Assembly (NCBI RefSeq): GCF_020697055.1
Contig: NZ_JAJFBP010000018.1
Coordinates: 140,096-204,095 of the forward strand
Direction: 5' to 3'
DNA length: 64,000 nt
Source of the DNA: Panacagrimonas sp.
GTDB taxonomy: Bacteria; Pseudomonadota; Gammaproteobacteria; Nevskiales; Nevskiaceae
This document shows positions 48,059-58,733 of the stretch, piece after piece (the first letter of the stretch is position 1; every line of letters starts with the position of its first letter). Position numbers and translations under genes: made by a program. A model generated the notes under the pieces. The model did not search any database and was not told where the DNA came from. It saw nothing but the letters and a program-made list of their open reading frames with translations.

Positions 48059-49369
48059 TCAGCTCGTCCGTAGGGCGGGCTCGCCCAGTACCCCGTCCTC
48101 GCCTTCCAGGCGTGCGACGGTGACTGCGCAGCAGGAATCGCCGAAGACGTTGACCGACGTGCGACACATGTCGAGCACCCGGTCCACCGCCAACACCAAT
48201 CCGATGCCCTCGAGCGGCAGTCCCACCGCGCCGAGGATCACCGCGATCGCAACCAGGCTCGCCGACGGAATGCCGGCGACGCCGATGGCGGTGAGCAAGG
48301 CGGTGCTCACGATCAGGAACTGCGCACCGAGGCTCAGATCCACGCCGTAGCACTGCGCGATGAACATCACGACTGCGCCCTCGTAGAGCGCCGAACCATC
48401 GGTGTTCACGGTCGTGCCGATGGGCAGCACGAAGCTCGTGACCTTCTTCGGTACCTTGGCCCGGTCCTCCATGCATTGGATCGTGACCGGCAGCGTCGCG
48501 GCCGACGAGCTGGTGGAGAAAGCCGTCGTGATCGCCGGCCACATCGCGCGCAGGTGCGCCAGCGGCGAGACCCGCGCCACGACGCGCAGCACGATCGGCA
48601 ACACGATGAGCATGTGCGTGGCCAGCGCCAGCACCACGGCAACGAAGAACTTCGCCAGCGGTCCGGCGGCGGCCCAACCCGTCTGCGCGATGATCGGCGC
48701 CACCAAGCCAAACACGCCGATCGGCGCGAACATCATGATCAGGCGCGTGATGCCGGTCATGACCTCGTAGAGGCCGGTCCAGAAATGTCGCTGCGTCTCG
48801 GCGGCACGATCGGGCAGCCGCATGATGAAGGCGCCGAACAGCAGCGAGAAGCAGATCAGTCCCAGCATCTGGCCTTCGGCCGCGGCCGCGACGATGTTCG
48901 GCGGGAACATCATCTCGAACACTTTCAGGAATTCGCCGGCGCCCTTGTCCTCGATCTTGCCGACGACGCTCTGGGTGTCCTGCGCCAACCCGATAGATGG
49001 GCCCGCGGGCTTGCCGTCGAGCACGCCGGGCTGGATCAGGTTGATGTAGAGCAGCCCGACGATGATCGCGAGCACGCCCGTACCGAGGTAGTAGCCGAGC
49101 GTCTTGAGGCCCATGCGACCCAGCCCGCCGGCATCGGCGACGCTCGACAGACCGCTGATGATCGCCGCCACGATCAGCGGCACGACGACCATCTTCAGCG
49201 CGTTGAGGAAGATTTTGCCGACGAACGTGCAACCGGCGAGAAAATCCGGCTGGGGTCCGATCAGGGTGCCGGCGATCGCAGCTGCGGCGAGCGCGATCGC
49301 GACCTGCCAATGCAATGCAGGCAGTCGCCAGCCCCGTGTTCCAGTCGCATCCGGGGCCGGGCTGCTCAT
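48059..49369 (-). CDS. Dicarboxylate/amino-acid:cation symporter (DAACS family)
   Basis: 436 residues with eight or so TMs plus re-entrant hairpins. Hallmarks are SSSAATLPVTIQCMED (HP1), SFVLPIGTTVNTDGSALYEG, and GIPSASLVAIAVILGAVGLP (HP2), followed by DRVLDMCRTSVNVFGDSCCA with the substrate-binding Asp/Arg/Asn. This is the GltP/GltT/DctA fold for Na+- or H+-driven uptake of glutamate, aspartate or C4-dicarboxylates; the exact substrate is not inferable. It starts 4 bp after the ppiD stop, so it is probably cotranscribed with ppiD. Confidence 0.92.
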   Translation of the reverse strand: MSSPAPDATGTRGWRLPALHWQVAIALAAAAIAGTLIGPQPDFLAGCTFVGKIFLNALKMVVVPLIVAAIISGLSSVADAGGLGRMGLKTLGYYLGTGVLAIIVGLLYINLIQPGVLDGKPAGPSIGLAQDTQSVVGKIEDKGAGEFLKVFEMMFPPNIVAAAAEGQMLGLICFSLLFGAFIMRLPDRAAETQRHFWTGLYEVMTGITRLIMMFAPIGVFGLVAPIIAQTGWAAAGPLAKFFVAVVLALATHMLIVLPIVLRVVARVSPLAHLRAMWPAITTAFSTSSSAATLPVTIQCMEDRAKVPKKVTSFVLPIGTTVNTDGSALYEGAVVMFIAQCYGVDLSLGAQFLIVSTALLTAIGVAGIPSASLVAIAVILGAVGLPLEGIGLVLAVDRVLDMCRTSVNVFGDSCCAVTVARLEGEDGVLGEPALRTS

Positions 49370-49373
49370 CGCG

Positions 49374-51314
49374 CTAGAGCTCCGGGTTGTCCGCTTTGAC
49401 CTCGGGCGCCTGCACCTTCTCGACTTCGATTTCGTTCTCGACCGACTTGCGATACGCGCCGAATTCGGCGCCTGCAAGACTGTCGCGGACACGGCTCTGG
49501 AGCGCGCCATCGCCGCCCAGGGTGGCGTCGTCGGGACGCGGCGGGTCGATGACGGCGCTCAGCGCAATGACCGCGGTTCCGCCGTTGCCGGCGGCAATCG
49601 CTTCGACGTGCGTCGCGCCCTGCGCGGGACGCGCCATGCGGAAGGCGGCATCGACCACGGGGCCCTCCAGCTCGGCCTGGCCCCGCTGGGCTTCGCCGTC
49701 GAACTGTGGCGTCAGACCCTGGGCGGTTGCAGCCTCGCGAAGACCTTCACCCGCCTTGACCTTGGCCACCAGCGAATCGGCGGCTTCGCGCGCAAGCTTC
49801 GCGGCGCCTTCGGTCACGAGCGTCTCGCGCACCAGTTCCTTGACCTCGTCGAGCGGCCGCTGCCGCGCGGGCTCGTGCTCACTTTTGTGGATCACCACGA
49901 GCGCGTCGTCGCTGACGGGGATCGGCTTGCTGTTCTCGCCGTCCTGCAACACCTCGCTCGAGAACGCGGTCTGCCTGACCGCCTCGATCGCGGCGATGCC
50001 CGTTCCGGCTCCGCCCGAACGCGTGAACCAGTCGGTCGACTTGATTTCGAGCTTCATCTCGGCCGCGACCGGCTCGAGCGACGTGTTCTCGAAAGCCAGC
50101 GCCTCGAGCTTGCTGGACAACTCCTGGAACCGCTTTTCGCCTTCGCGGGTGCCGTACGCCTCCACCAGCTCCGCCTGCACGGCTGCGTCCTCGAACGGCC
50201 GAATGGTGGCCGCCTTGATCTCGACGAGCTTGATCAGGTGCCAGCCGAATTCCGTCTCGACGGGGCCCGCGACGTCGGCGCCGGCATCAGGAATGCCGTA
50301 CAGCGCTTCTTCGAACTTGGGCGCCATCATGCCCTTGCGGACCCAGCCCAGATCACCGCCCTGCGCCTTGGATCCCGGATCGTCCGAGGCCTCGCGTGCG
50401 ACCTGGGCAAAGTCCTGGCCGCCCTTGATCTTCGCCAGCAGATCCTCGGTCTTCTTCTTCGCGGCGGCCTTGTCGGCCCCAAAGTTGACCAGGATGTGGC
50501 TTGCGCGGCGCTCCTCGGGCGACGCGAAGCGCGCCTCCTTCTCGGCGTCGTAGAGAGCCTTGAGCACCTCGGGAGCCGGCGCGCCGGCGGTGGCCAGCTG
50601 ATTGCGATCCAGCTCGACGTACGCGAGCTTGACGCGCTCAGCCGTCTGATAACGCGACTTGTCGGTCTCGTAGCGGTCGGCGATCTCGGCGTCCGTGACC
50701 TTCACCTGGTCGCGAAAGTTCTTCGCGGAGACCTGCACGACGGTGATCCGTCGGGTCTGCTTTTCGAGTCGATGCGCCGCCCAGGTCTGCTCGGCGGTGA
50801 CGAAGGAAGTCGACTGGACCGCATTGCGCAGCTGTTCGATGGCCAGCGACTCGCGCAGCTGACGCTCGTAGGCGTCCGGCTTCATCCCCTGCTGCTCCAG
50901 CAGCGCGCGATAGCTGTCCGACGAGAACTTGCCGTCCTTCTGGAAGGCCGGAACGGTGATCAGGAAATCGCGCAGCGTCGCGTCGCTGGCCCTATAACCG
51001 GCCGACCGAGCGTACTGGCGCATGGCAGACTCCTGGACCATGTCATCCAGCGTCAGCTCGCGAAAGCGGTTCTCGTCGAACAGGTCGGCCCGGAAACTTT
51101 CGCCCAAAAGCGAGCGGTACTGCTGATAGCGCTGATCGTAGGTCTGGCGGAACTGCGCCTGGGTGATCTTTTGATCTCCCACCTTCACGACAACGGGATC
51201 GGCCCCGCCTCCGCCGAAGCTCTGGATTCCCCAGAACGCGAACGGCACCGCGATGAGGGCGATGACGAACCAAACAATGGGGCCGGTCAGCCGATCGCGG
51301 ATGGACTGAAGCAT
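49374..51314 (-). CDS. ppiD: Periplasmic folding chaperone PpiD (SurA/parvulin family)
   Basis: 646 residues. An N-terminal TM anchor (GPIVWFVIALIAVPFAFWGI) holds the chaperone in the inner membrane. A SurA-N-like helical region follows (QFRQTYDQRYQQYRSLLGES), then the parvulin domain (about 265-360): RRASHILVNFGADKAAAKKK, GGDLGWVRKGMMAPKFEEAL, GPVETEFGWHLIKLVE. A long C-terminal chaperone module completes it. It assists proteins leaving the Sec translocon. The gene follows tRNA-Asp after a terminator hairpin. In many gammaproteobacteria ppiD follows hupB, as here with two tRNAs between. Confidence 0.94.
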   Translation of the reverse strand: MLQSIRDRLTGPIVWFVIALIAVPFAFWGIQSFGGGGADPVVVKVGDQKITQAQFRQTYDQRYQQYRSLLGESFRADLFDENRFRELTLDDMVQESAMRQYARSAGYRASDATLRDFLITVPAFQKDGKFSSDSYRALLEQQGMKPDAYERQLRESLAIEQLRNAVQSTSFVTAEQTWAAHRLEKQTRRITVVQVSAKNFRDQVKVTDAEIADRYETDKSRYQTAERVKLAYVELDRNQLATAGAPAPEVLKALYDAEKEARFASPEERRASHILVNFGADKAAAKKKTEDLLAKIKGGQDFAQVAREASDDPGSKAQGGDLGWVRKGMMAPKFEEALYGIPDAGADVAGPVETEFGWHLIKLVEIKAATIRPFEDAAVQAELVEAYGTREGEKRFQELSSKLEALAFENTSLEPVAAEMKLEIKSTDWFTRSGGAGTGIAAIEAVRQTAFSSEVLQDGENSKPIPVSDDALVVIHKSEHEPARQRPLDEVKELVRETLVTEGAAKLAREAADSLVAKVKAGEGLREAATAQGLTPQFDGEAQRGQAELEGPVVDAAFRMARPAQGATHVEAIAAGNGGTAVIALSAVIDPPRPDDATLGGDGALQSRVRDSLAGAEFGAYRKSVENEIEVEKVQAPEVKADNPEL

Positions 51315-51350
51315 TGAGGAGATCCTGACCTTTTGGGACTCACAAACGAC

Positions 51351-51372
51351 TGGGGCACCTTCCGGTGCCCCA
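51351..51372 (-). terminator. Intrinsic terminator after the tRNA-Asp gene
   Basis: TGGGGCACC / GGTGCCCCA (51351-51359, 51364-51372) is a perfect 9-bp stem with a 4-nt loop, followed on the - strand by GTCGTTTG. It probably ends the hupB-tRNA transcript before ppiD. The U-tract is short. Confidence 0.72.
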
Positions 51373-51389
51373 TTCGTTGCGTCTGATAG

Positions 51390-51466
51390 TGGCGGAGCGG
51401 ACGGGGCTCGAACCCGCGACCCCCGGCGTGACAGGCCGGTATTCTAACCAACTGAACTACCGCTCC
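51390..51466 (-). tRNA. tRNA-Asp (GUC)
   Basis: 77 nt with encoded CCA. Acceptor GGAGCGG pairs with CCGCTCC; the anticodon arm CCGGC-CTGTCAC-GCCGG gives GUC; the T-arm contains GGTTCGAGCC. It lies 21 bp downstream of tRNA-Val on the same strand. Confidence 0.97.
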
Positions 51467-51487
51467 ACTGTTCTTTACTGCGATGAC

Positions 51488-51563
51488 TGGTGGGTGCTGA
51501 CGGGCTCGAACCGCCGACATTCGCCTTGTAAGGGCGACGCTCTACCAGCTGAGCTAAGCACCC
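51488..51563 (-). tRNA. tRNA-Val (UAC)
   Basis: 76 nt with encoded CCA. Acceptor GGGTGCT pairs with AGCACCC; the anticodon loop TTACAAG gives UAC; D-arm AGCTCAGCTGGTAGAGC and T-arm GGTTCGAGCC are standard. It is 43 bp downstream of hupB and perhaps processed from its transcript, as I see no own promoter. Confidence 0.97.
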
Positions 51564-51606
51564 GTGACGAACGTCCCGAAACCGATCCAGCGCCCCGCAG
51601 AGTCGG

Positions 51607-51879
51607 CTACTTTATCGCGTCCTTGAGAGCCTTGCCAGCCTTGAATGCCGGCGTCTTGCTCGCCTTGATCTTGATCTGCTCCTTGGTCTTCGGATTTCGC
51701 CCCATCCGTGCCTTTCGTTCACGGACCATGAACGTGCCGAAACCCACGACCGCGACCTTGTCCTTCTTCTTCAACGCCCGACCGATGACCTCGATCAGCG
51801 CGTCGATCGTCCGTCCTGCATCGGCCTTCGAAATGTCGGCCTTGGCAGCGACCGCATCGGTCAGTTCGGACTTGTTCAT
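51607..51879 (-). CDS. hupB: DNA-binding protein HU-beta
   Basis: 90 residues, the full HU length. [20 protein letters not shown] forms the dimerisation helices, [20 protein letters not shown] contains the DNA-binding arm with its Pro at the tip, and [13 protein letters not shown] is the C-terminal helix. It compacts DNA and supports replication and repair. GGGGAG lies ahead of the ATG. The gene has its own strong promoter (52056-52085) downstream of lon. Confidence 0.96.
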   Translation of the reverse strand: MNKSELTDAVAAKADISKADAGRTIDALIEVIGRALKKKDKVAVVGFGTFMVRERKARMGRNPKTKEQIKIKASKTPAFKAGKALKDAIK

Positions 51880-52055
51880 GGACTTGGGCTCCCCCTTGTG
51901 ATTTGTCTGATGGGTGACGGCGACGACGCTCTTCGACGCCACGTGCGTGCGATGCGCGCGACACACGCGACGTCGATCCATCCGATTCCGATTGAACAGC
52001 TGGAGTGCGCGAGCGGGACGATGGGCGACAACGTTGGTCCCGCTGCGAACGCGGC

Positions 52056-52085
52056 TTTATAGCAAGCGCCTCTCGCGAGCGTCAA
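52056..52085 (-). promoter_or_regulatory. Sigma70 promoter of hupB with extended -10
   Basis: On the - strand: TTGACG (52085-52080), an 18-bp spacer, then TATAAA (52061-52056) preceded by TGC, which makes an extended -10. It leaves a long leader of about 170 nt before hupB. The rest of the 278-bp gap between lon and hupB has no gene; AGCCC...GGGCT near 52120 could be a weak lon terminator but lacks a U-tract. Confidence 0.75.
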
Positions 52086-52157
52086 CGAAATCCAACATCA
52101 CCGAATCCGCCACAGAGCCCATTTTTCAAGGGCTTTTACGCATCTCTATGGTTCGAC

Positions 52158-54548
52158 TCAGTGCGGACGCACCGCCTCGCCGGCCGGTGTGGGCACAGCC
52201 GCGGGAGCCTCGGACTCCGACGGCTCGGGCATGCGTTCCAACGCGTGGCGCAGCACGTCTTCGATCCAGCGCACGGGCTCGATGCGAAGCTCCGCTTTAA
52301 CGTTGGCCGGAATGTCCGCGAGATCCTTGACGTTTTCGTGCGGGATGAGAACCGTGCGAATGCCGCCGCGACTCGCCGCCAGCAGCTTCTCCTTCAGGCC
52401 ACCAATGGGGAGCACTTCACCACGCAGCGTGATCTCGCCGGTCATCGCGACCTCGGCCTTCACCGGGATGCTGGTCAGCGCCGATACCAGAGCGGTGCAC
52501 ATCGCGATGCCCGCCGACGGCCCGTCCTTGGGAGTTGCGCCTTCGGGCACATGCACGTGAATGTCGTGCTTGGTATAGAACTCGGCATCGATGCCGAGCT
52601 TCTTGGCGCGTGAACGCACCACGGTCAACGCCGCCTGGATCGACTCCTGCATCACATTGCCGAGCGAGCCCGTCTGCGTGAGCTTGCCTTTGCCCGGCGC
52701 AAGCGCGGACTCGATCGACAGCAGCTCGCCGCCGACTTCGGTCCAGGCCAGGCCCGTGACCTGACCAATCTGGTTCTTCTCTTCGGCTCGGCCGTACCGG
52801 AATTTCTGAACGCCGAGAAAATCGTCGAGATTCTGCTCGTTCACCAGGATCTTCGACTCCTCCGGCTTGAGAAGGATCGCCTTGACGACCTTGCGCGCGA
52901 TCTTGCTGATCTCGCGTTCGAGATTGCGAACGCCGGACTCGCGCGTGTAGTGCCGCACGATGCCGCGAATGGCGCCCTCGTCGATCTCGAGCTCCTCGGC
53001 CTTCACGCCGTTGTTCTTGAGCTGCTTGGGGATCAGGTACTGACGCGCGATCGCCATCTTCTCGGGCTCGGTGTAGCCCGGAAGCCGGATGACTTCCATG
53101 CGGTCGAGCAACGGACCGGGGATGTTCAGCGTGTTGGCGGTGGCCACGAACATCACGTCGGACAGATCGAAGTCGACGTCCAGGTAGTGGTCGTTGAAAT
53201 TGTGGTTCTGTTCGGGATCGAGCACTTCGAGCAACGCCGACGACGGATCGCCGCGGAAGTCCATCGACATTTTGTCGATCTCGTCGAGCAGGAACAGCGG
53301 ATTGCGCACGCCGACCTTGCTCATGTTCTGCAGGATCTTGCCCGGCAGCGCGCCGATGTACGTCCGACGGTGACCACGGATCTCGGCCTCGTCGCGCACA
53401 CCGCCCAACGACATGCGCACGAACTTGCGATTGACCGCGTCCGCAATCGAGCGACCGAGCGAGGTCTTGCCCACGCCAGGCGGACCGACGAGGCACAGAA
53501 TCGGGCCCTTGAGCTTCTTCACCCGGCTCTGGACCGCGAGGTATTCAAGGATGCGCTCCTTGATTTTCTCCAGGCCGTAGTGATCCTCGTCGAGCTTGGT
53601 CTGCGCGGCCGAAAGATCGATGTACGCCTTGGTCGCCTTCTTCCACGGCACGTTGGTCAGCCAGTCGAGATAGTTGCGCACGACCGTGGCTTCCGCCGAC
53701 ATCGGCGGCATCAGCTTGAGCTTGTTGAGTTCGGCACGCGCCTTGGTCTTGGCGTCCTTGTGCATGCCGCTCTTTTCGATCTTGCGCGCGTACTCTTCCT
53801 GCTCATTGGGCGCGTCCTCTCCTTCACCGAGCTCTTTCTGGATCGCCTTCATCTGCTCGTTGAGGTAGTACTCGCGCTGGTTCTTCTCCATCTGCTGCTT
53901 CACGCGTCCGCGGATCTTTTTTTCGATCTGCAGGACGTCGATCTCGGACTCCAGCTGCGACATCACATGCTCGAGCCTCGACTTGGGGTCGGCGATCTCC
54001 AGAACCTGCTGCTTGTCCTCCAGCTTCAGATTCAGATGGGCAGCGATCGAATCGGCGAGGCGACCCGGGTTGTCCATGCTCGCCAGCGACGGCAGCAGTT
54101 CGGCCGGCACCTTCTTGTTGAGCTTCACGTACTGCTCGAACTGCGAGAGCGTCGAACGCGATAACGCCTCGACCTCCTTGCCCTCGCCGGCTTCGTCCGG
54201 GGGCAGCGGCGTGCACTCGGCCGAGACGTACGGGCCGGTCATGTCGACGCGCAGGATCGCCGCGCGCTGCTGCCCCTCGACCAGGACCTTTACGGTGCCG
54301 TCGGGGAGCTTGAGCATCTGAAGGATGCTGGCCAGCGTGCCAACCGAGTAGATGTCCTCGGCCCCCGGATCATCCGTATCGGCGGTCCGCTGCGCGACCA
54401 GAAGAATCCGCTTGTCATCCTGCATGCCCGCGGCAAGGGCCTTGATCGACTTCTCGCGGCCGACGAACAACGGAATCGCCATGTGCGGATACACGACCAC
54501 GTCACGCAGCGGCAGGACGGGCGTCAGCTTGTCGGAGGCGGTAGGCAC
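52158..54548 (-). CDS. lon: ATP-dependent protease Lon (LonA)
   Basis: 796 residues from GTG at 54548. The N-terminal substrate domain starts [20 protein letters not shown]. The AAA+ domain has Walker [12 protein letters not shown] and Walker [11 protein letters not shown]. The C-terminal protease domain has the Ser in [15 protein letters not shown] with its partner Lys farther on. The tail after [15 protein letters not shown] is extended and Pro/Ala/Glu-rich. It degrades misfolded and regulatory proteins in the cytosol. A near-consensus heat-shock promoter lies upstream (54593-54620). In the order tig-clpP-clpX-lon-hupB. Confidence 0.96.
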   Translation of the reverse strand: MPTASDKLTPVLPLRDVVVYPHMAIPLFVGREKSIKALAAGMQDDKRILLVAQRTADTDDPGAEDIYSVGTLASILQMLKLPDGTVKVLVEGQQRAAILRVDMTGPYVSAECTPLPPDEAGEGKEVEALSRSTLSQFEQYVKLNKKVPAELLPSLASMDNPGRLADSIAAHLNLKLEDKQQVLEIADPKSRLEHVMSQLESEIDVLQIEKKIRGRVKQQMEKNQREYYLNEQMKAIQKELGEGEDAPNEQEEYARKIEKSGMHKDAKTKARAELNKLKLMPPMSAEATVVRNYLDWLTNVPWKKATKAYIDLSAAQTKLDEDHYGLEKIKERILEYLAVQSRVKKLKGPILCLVGPPGVGKTSLGRSIADAVNRKFVRMSLGGVRDEAEIRGHRRTYIGALPGKILQNMSKVGVRNPLFLLDEIDKMSMDFRGDPSSALLEVLDPEQNHNFNDHYLDVDFDLSDVMFVATANTLNIPGPLLDRMEVIRLPGYTEPEKMAIARQYLIPKQLKNNGVKAEELEIDEGAIRGIVRHYTRESGVRNLEREISKIARKVVKAILLKPEESKILVNEQNLDDFLGVQKFRYGRAEEKNQIGQVTGLAWTEVGGELLSIESALAPGKGKLTQTGSLGNVMQESIQAALTVVRSRAKKLGIDAEFYTKHDIHVHVPEGATPKDGPSAGIAMCTALVSALTSIPVKAEVAMTGEITLRGEVLPIGGLKEKLLAASRGGIRTVLIPHENVKDLADIPANVKAELRIEPVRWIEDVLRHALERMPEPSESEAPAAVPTPAGEAVRPH

Positions 54549-54592
54549 GTTCGTTTCCAGTCGGGTGCACCAGAGAGATGCACGATAACCGC

Positions 54593-54620
54593 AGATGCGG
54601 GTCTTTTCACGTCTTTCAAG
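54593..54620 (-). promoter_or_regulatory. Heat-shock (sigma32-type) promoter of lon
   Basis: On the - strand: CTTGAAA (54620-54614), a 13-bp spacer, then CCGCATCT (54600-54593). The sigma32 consensus is CTTGAAA-N(13-17)-CCCCATNT, so the -35 is perfect and the -10 differs at one defined base. Transcription would start about 38 nt before the lon GTG, just past the clpX terminator. Confidence 0.75.
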
Positions 54621-54631
54621 CGACGAGCAAG

Positions 54632-54658
54632 AAAAAGGCCCCGCCTCGGCGGGGCCTT
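54632..54658 (-). terminator. Intrinsic terminator of clpX
   Basis: AAGGCCCCGCC / GGCGGGGCCTT (54635-54645, 54648-54658) forms a long GC-rich stem with a minimal loop. On the - strand it is followed by UUUUC. It lies 31 bp after the clpX stop and separates clpX from lon. Confidence 0.9.
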
Positions 54659-54689
54659 CGGATCAGCAGGCCATCCGTTTGCCGAAGCG

Positions 54690-55964
<1,275 letters not shown>

Positions 55965-56008
55965 CTAAGAAGGTCCTCGCCCCCAGGTCAAAATGACCGG
56001 GATGGCCT

Positions 56009-56036
56009 TGTATATCACGGCCTTGGCCGTACGCAA
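56009..56036 (-). promoter_or_regulatory. Possible promoter of clpX with inverted repeat in the spacer
   Basis: On the - strand: TTGCGT (56036-56031), a 16-bp spacer and TATACA (56014-56009), 44 bp before clpX. The spacer holds ACGGCC-tt-GGCCGT as seen on the + strand (56017-56030), a 6-bp inverted repeat that could bind a dimeric regulator. Confidence 0.5.
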
Positions 56037-56055
56037 ATGGTTTCCGACGAGTCGT

Positions 56056-56682
56056 TCAGGCGGTAGCAACCGACGGCACGCGCTTGTCGAGAATCTGATC
56101 GATCAGGCCGTAGTCCTTGGCCATCTCAGCGCTCATGAAGTAATCGCGCTCGACATCGCGGGCGACGCGGTCGAGCGGCTGACCGGTGTGCTCCGCCATG
56201 AGCTTGTTGAGCCGCTCGCGCAAGAACAGGATTTCGCGCGCCTGGATTTCGATGTCGGTCGCCTGACCCTGCGCACCACCCGAGGGCTGGTGGATCATGA
56301 TCCGCGAGTGCGGCAGCGAATAGCGCTTGCCCTTGGTACCGGCCGACAGCAGGAAGGCGCCCATGCTGGCCGCCTGACCGATGCACATGGTGGCCACGTC
56401 CGGCTTGATGAACCTCATCGTGTCGTAGATCGACAGTCCGGACGTGATCACCCCGCCCGGAGAATTGATGTAGAGGTGGATGTCCTTGTCCGGGTTTTCC
56501 GACTCGAGAAAGAGGAGCTGCGCGACGACCAGGTTGGCCATGAAGTCGTCGATGGGCCCCACGATGAACACCACGCGCTCCTTCAGCAGGCGCGAATAGA
56601 TATCGAAAGCGCGCTCGCCGCGGGCGGTCTGTTCCACCACCATCGGGACGAGGGTCGAGGCGCGGCTGCGAATGTCGGTCAT
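56056..56682 (-). CDS. clpP: ClpP proteolytic subunit
   Basis: 208 residues. The catalytic triad is Ser106 ([11 protein letters not shown]), His131 ([10 protein letters not shown]) and Asp180 ([10 protein letters not shown]). The oxyanion region is [17 protein letters not shown]. It forms tetradecameric chambers that cleave proteins unfolded by ClpX (and ClpA elsewhere). [20 protein letters not shown] is the family N-terminus including the short propeptide, fixing the start at 56682. It follows tig by 74 bp. Confidence 0.97.
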   Translation of the reverse strand: MTDIRSRASTLVPMVVEQTARGERAFDIYSRLLKERVVFIVGPIDDFMANLVVAQLLFLESENPDKDIHLYINSPGGVITSGLSIYDTMRFIKPDVATMCIGQAASMGAFLLSAGTKGKRYSLPHSRIMIHQPSGGAQGQATDIEIQAREILFLRERLNKLMAEHTGQPLDRVARDVERDYFMSAEMAKDYGLIDQILDKRVPSVATA

Positions 56683-56756
56683 GGTCAGGTCAGGATCTCG
56701 AGATACGGCATGCAGGAACAACGAACGGTCAAGGCGAGCGCCCCGCTCAGGTTTCG

Positions 56757-58070
56757 TTAGGCCGGGGCCTGGGGATTCAAGAGCTGCTCGAGGCTCATCG
56801 GCTTGTCGGTTTTCTTGGCGCCTGCCAGCAGCACCTCGACCACCTGATCTTCGATCACCATCGCACGCAGCCCGTCCATCATCTCGGGACGCGACCGGTA
56901 GTAGGACTTCACCTGCTCCGGCTGTTCGAAATCACGAGCCATGGCATCAAGTGCTGCGTCGACCTTTGCCGCGTCAAGCTTCACGTCCTTCTGCTTGATC
57001 ACTTCACCAAGAAGCAAGCCGAGCTTGACCTTGCGTTCCGCTCCAGATTCGAACAGCTGGGCCGGCAGCATTTCGGCAAGTTTTTCGGCCGGAACGTTCT
57101 GCATGTTCATCCGCTGCACCGCCTGCTGGCGCATGCCCGGAATTTCCTGCTCCACGAGGCTCTTGGGAATCTCGAGGGAATTGCGCTCCGCGAGCTGTTC
57201 CATCACCTGGTTCTTCTGGCGCCGCTGGATCGCCTTCTCCTTTTCGTTCTCCAGCGCCTCGCGTGCCTTGGCGCGCAGCGAGTCGACGCTGTCGACTTTG
57301 TGGGCGTCGAGGAACACTGCATCGTCCGGCGCCGGGAGCACGACCTCCTTGACCTCGTGCAGTTTTACGGAGAACTGCGCGGTCTTGCCCTGCAGGTTTT
57401 CGGCTCGATAGTCGGCAGGGAAATTGACCGGAACCTCGAACTCGTCACCCGCGACGTGGCCTGCGATCCCGTTCTCGAGATCCGGCAGGAATTGACCCGC
57501 GCCGAGCTCGATCTCGACGCCTTCTCCCTTGCCGCCGGCGAAGCTTTCGCCATCGAGCTTCCCGTCGAAATCGAGCTTGACCATGTCGCCGTTCGCCGCG
57601 GCGCGCGTCACCGAGCTGAGCTCTCGACGCCCCTTGCGCAGGTTGAGCACGAGCCGATCGACGTCGGCTTCGGTCACTTCCACGACCGGCTGTTCGATCT
57701 CCATCGCGCTCAGGTCGGAGAGCTGTACCTCCGGATATACCTCGAAGCTCGCCACGTACTCGAGCGGCTCGCCGGGCCGTTCCGCCGTCACGTTGATCTG
57801 CGGCTGTCCCGCCGGGCGCGCGCCAACCTTCACCAGTGCCTCGGGATAGCTGCGCTGCACGAGGTCAGAAACAACATCCATCCGCGCCGACGGCCCGAAC
57901 TGCTGCTGGATGACCTTGAGTGGGGCCTTGCCAGGACGGAAGCCCGGCAGCTTGGCTCGCTGCGACATCGTGCGCAGGCGCTCGTCGATCGCCTTCGAGA
58001 CGCGATCGGCAGGAATGGTCACGCGCATCTCGCGCTTGAGACCACCGGGGGCTTCCAGATTGACTTCCAT
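56757..58070 (-). CDS. tig: Trigger factor, ribosome-associated chaperone
   Basis: 437 residues. The ribosome-binding segment is the GFRPGKAP signature ([20 protein letters not shown]). The FKBP-type PPIase domain (about 150-245) begins near [20 protein letters not shown]. The C-terminal arms are helical ([20 protein letters not shown]) and cradle nascent chains. It is the first gene of the tig-clpP-clpX cluster. I start at ATG 58070, matching [20 protein letters not shown]; an upstream ATG at 58130 would add 20 residues lacking family support. Confidence 0.95.
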   Translation of the reverse strand: MEVNLEAPGGLKREMRVTIPADRVSKAIDERLRTMSQRAKLPGFRPGKAPLKVIQQQFGPSARMDVVSDLVQRSYPEALVKVGARPAGQPQINVTAERPGEPLEYVASFEVYPEVQLSDLSAMEIEQPVVEVTEADVDRLVLNLRKGRRELSSVTRAAANGDMVKLDFDGKLDGESFAGGKGEGVEIELGAGQFLPDLENGIAGHVAGDEFEVPVNFPADYRAENLQGKTAQFSVKLHEVKEVVLPAPDDAVFLDAHKVDSVDSLRAKAREALENEKEKAIQRRQKNQVMEQLAERNSLEIPKSLVEQEIPGMRQQAVQRMNMQNVPAEKLAEMLPAQLFESGAERKVKLGLLLGEVIKQKDVKLDAAKVDAALDAMARDFEQPEQVKSYYRSRPEMMDGLRAMVIEDQVVEVLLAGAKKTDKPMSLEQLLNPQAPA

Positions 58071-58190
58071 GGGCAGGATTGAGGGCTGTAGTGGGTGACC
58101 GACACCGGTACTTGGGTCTTCCAGTGACATGGAGCCACTGGTCCCAAGCCACGACGGTCGAATATGTCCGCGTTGCGCCGCGAATCAGGC

Positions 58191-58275
58191 TGGTGCGAAA
58201 GGCGAGACTCGAACTCGCACGCCTTGCGGCACGGGAACCTAAATCCCGGGCGTCTACCAATTCCGCCACTTTCGC
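58191..58275 (-). tRNA. tRNA-Leu (UAG)
   Basis: 85 nt with a long variable arm and encoded CCA. Acceptor GCGAAAG pairs with CTTTCGC; anticodon stem CGGGA/TCCCG encloses TTTAGGT, giving UAG, which reads CUA and other CUN codons. It lies upstream of tig on the same strand. Confidence 0.96.
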
Positions 58276-58295
58276 AGGGGGCAACGCGGCCGCGA

Positions 58296-58301
58296 AGTAT
58301 A
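58296..58301 (-). promoter_or_regulatory. -10 element of tRNA-Leu
   Basis: TATACT on the - strand (58301-58296) lies 20 bp before the tRNA 5' end, followed by a GC-rich discriminator. No convincing -35 is present at 16-18 bp. The rest of the 197-bp gap to hemP contains only the hemP promoter. Confidence 0.42.
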
Positions 58302-58410
58302 TCAGCGAGGTCGGTCGATTCGGTCTGGCGTGGATGCAGGCGGCCATCCCGCGCAGAGGCCATCGAGGCCCTTCGACAGGCTGATCGTGCTTTGCACGAG
58401 CGGCGACCGC

Positions 58411-58444
58411 TTGACGTTCAAATGCGACTGATTATCATTTGAAC
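58411..58444 (+). promoter_or_regulatory. hemP promoter overlapped by a Fur-box-like palindrome
   Basis: TTGACG (58411-58416), a 16-bp spacer and TATCAT (58433-58438) form a good sigma70 promoter. The inverted repeat GTTCAAATG...CATTTGAAC (58416-58424, 58436-58444) covers it, and its right half ATTATCATT matches the Fur-box half-site, with a weaker left half. Fur with Fe2+ would block RNA polymerase here. Leader to hemP is about 28 nt. Confidence 0.75.
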
Positions 58445-58472
58445 AACCCCTCGCCCTACTCGAGACAAACCC

Positions 58473-58652
58473 ATGCAAAGCAGCAGCGCCGCTCTTGGCC
58501 TCCCCCGCTCCCCTGTACACCGCCCCGCCTCTCTCCCGCGTCTTCGCAGCGAAGATCTGTTCCGGTCATCCCATGAACTGATCATCGAGCACCAAGGTCA
58601 GGAGTACCGGCTGCGCCTGACGCGCAACGACAAGCTCATCCTCAACAAATAG
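58473..58652 (+). CDS. hemP: Hemin uptake protein HemP
   Basis: A 59-residue protein. Its C-terminal part, ELIIEHQGQEYRLRLTRNDK followed by LILNK, is the HemP/HmuP signature (Y-R-L-R-x-T-R-x-x-K-L-I-L-x-K). HemP is a small cytosolic protein found upstream of haem receptors and needed for haem uptake gene expression in several proteobacteria. ATG at 58473 was chosen as the only Met; the first 25 residues are Ser/Pro-rich and variable. The Fur-box-like promoter lies directly upstream. hmuU follows 81 bp later. Confidence 0.88.
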   Translation: MQSSSAALGLPRSPVHRPASLPRLRSEDLFRSSHELIIEHQGQEYRLRLTRNDKLILNK

Positions 58653-58733
58653 CGGCGAGCAAGCCCCGCGCGGTCCTCTGCTACGGCCAAGACCTGAGCG
58701 ATCCGCAATGGCGCGGGGCACAATCGCGCCCCT

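Noticed and set aside
49104..51317. A 737-codon + strand frame opposite ppiD and the symporter
   Set aside because: It crosses two well-defined genes on the other strand and has no recognisable domain.
52110..52140. AGCCC...GGGCT hairpin downstream of lon considered as its terminator
   Set aside because: The stem is only 5 bp with a 9-nt loop, and the - strand lacks U residues after it.
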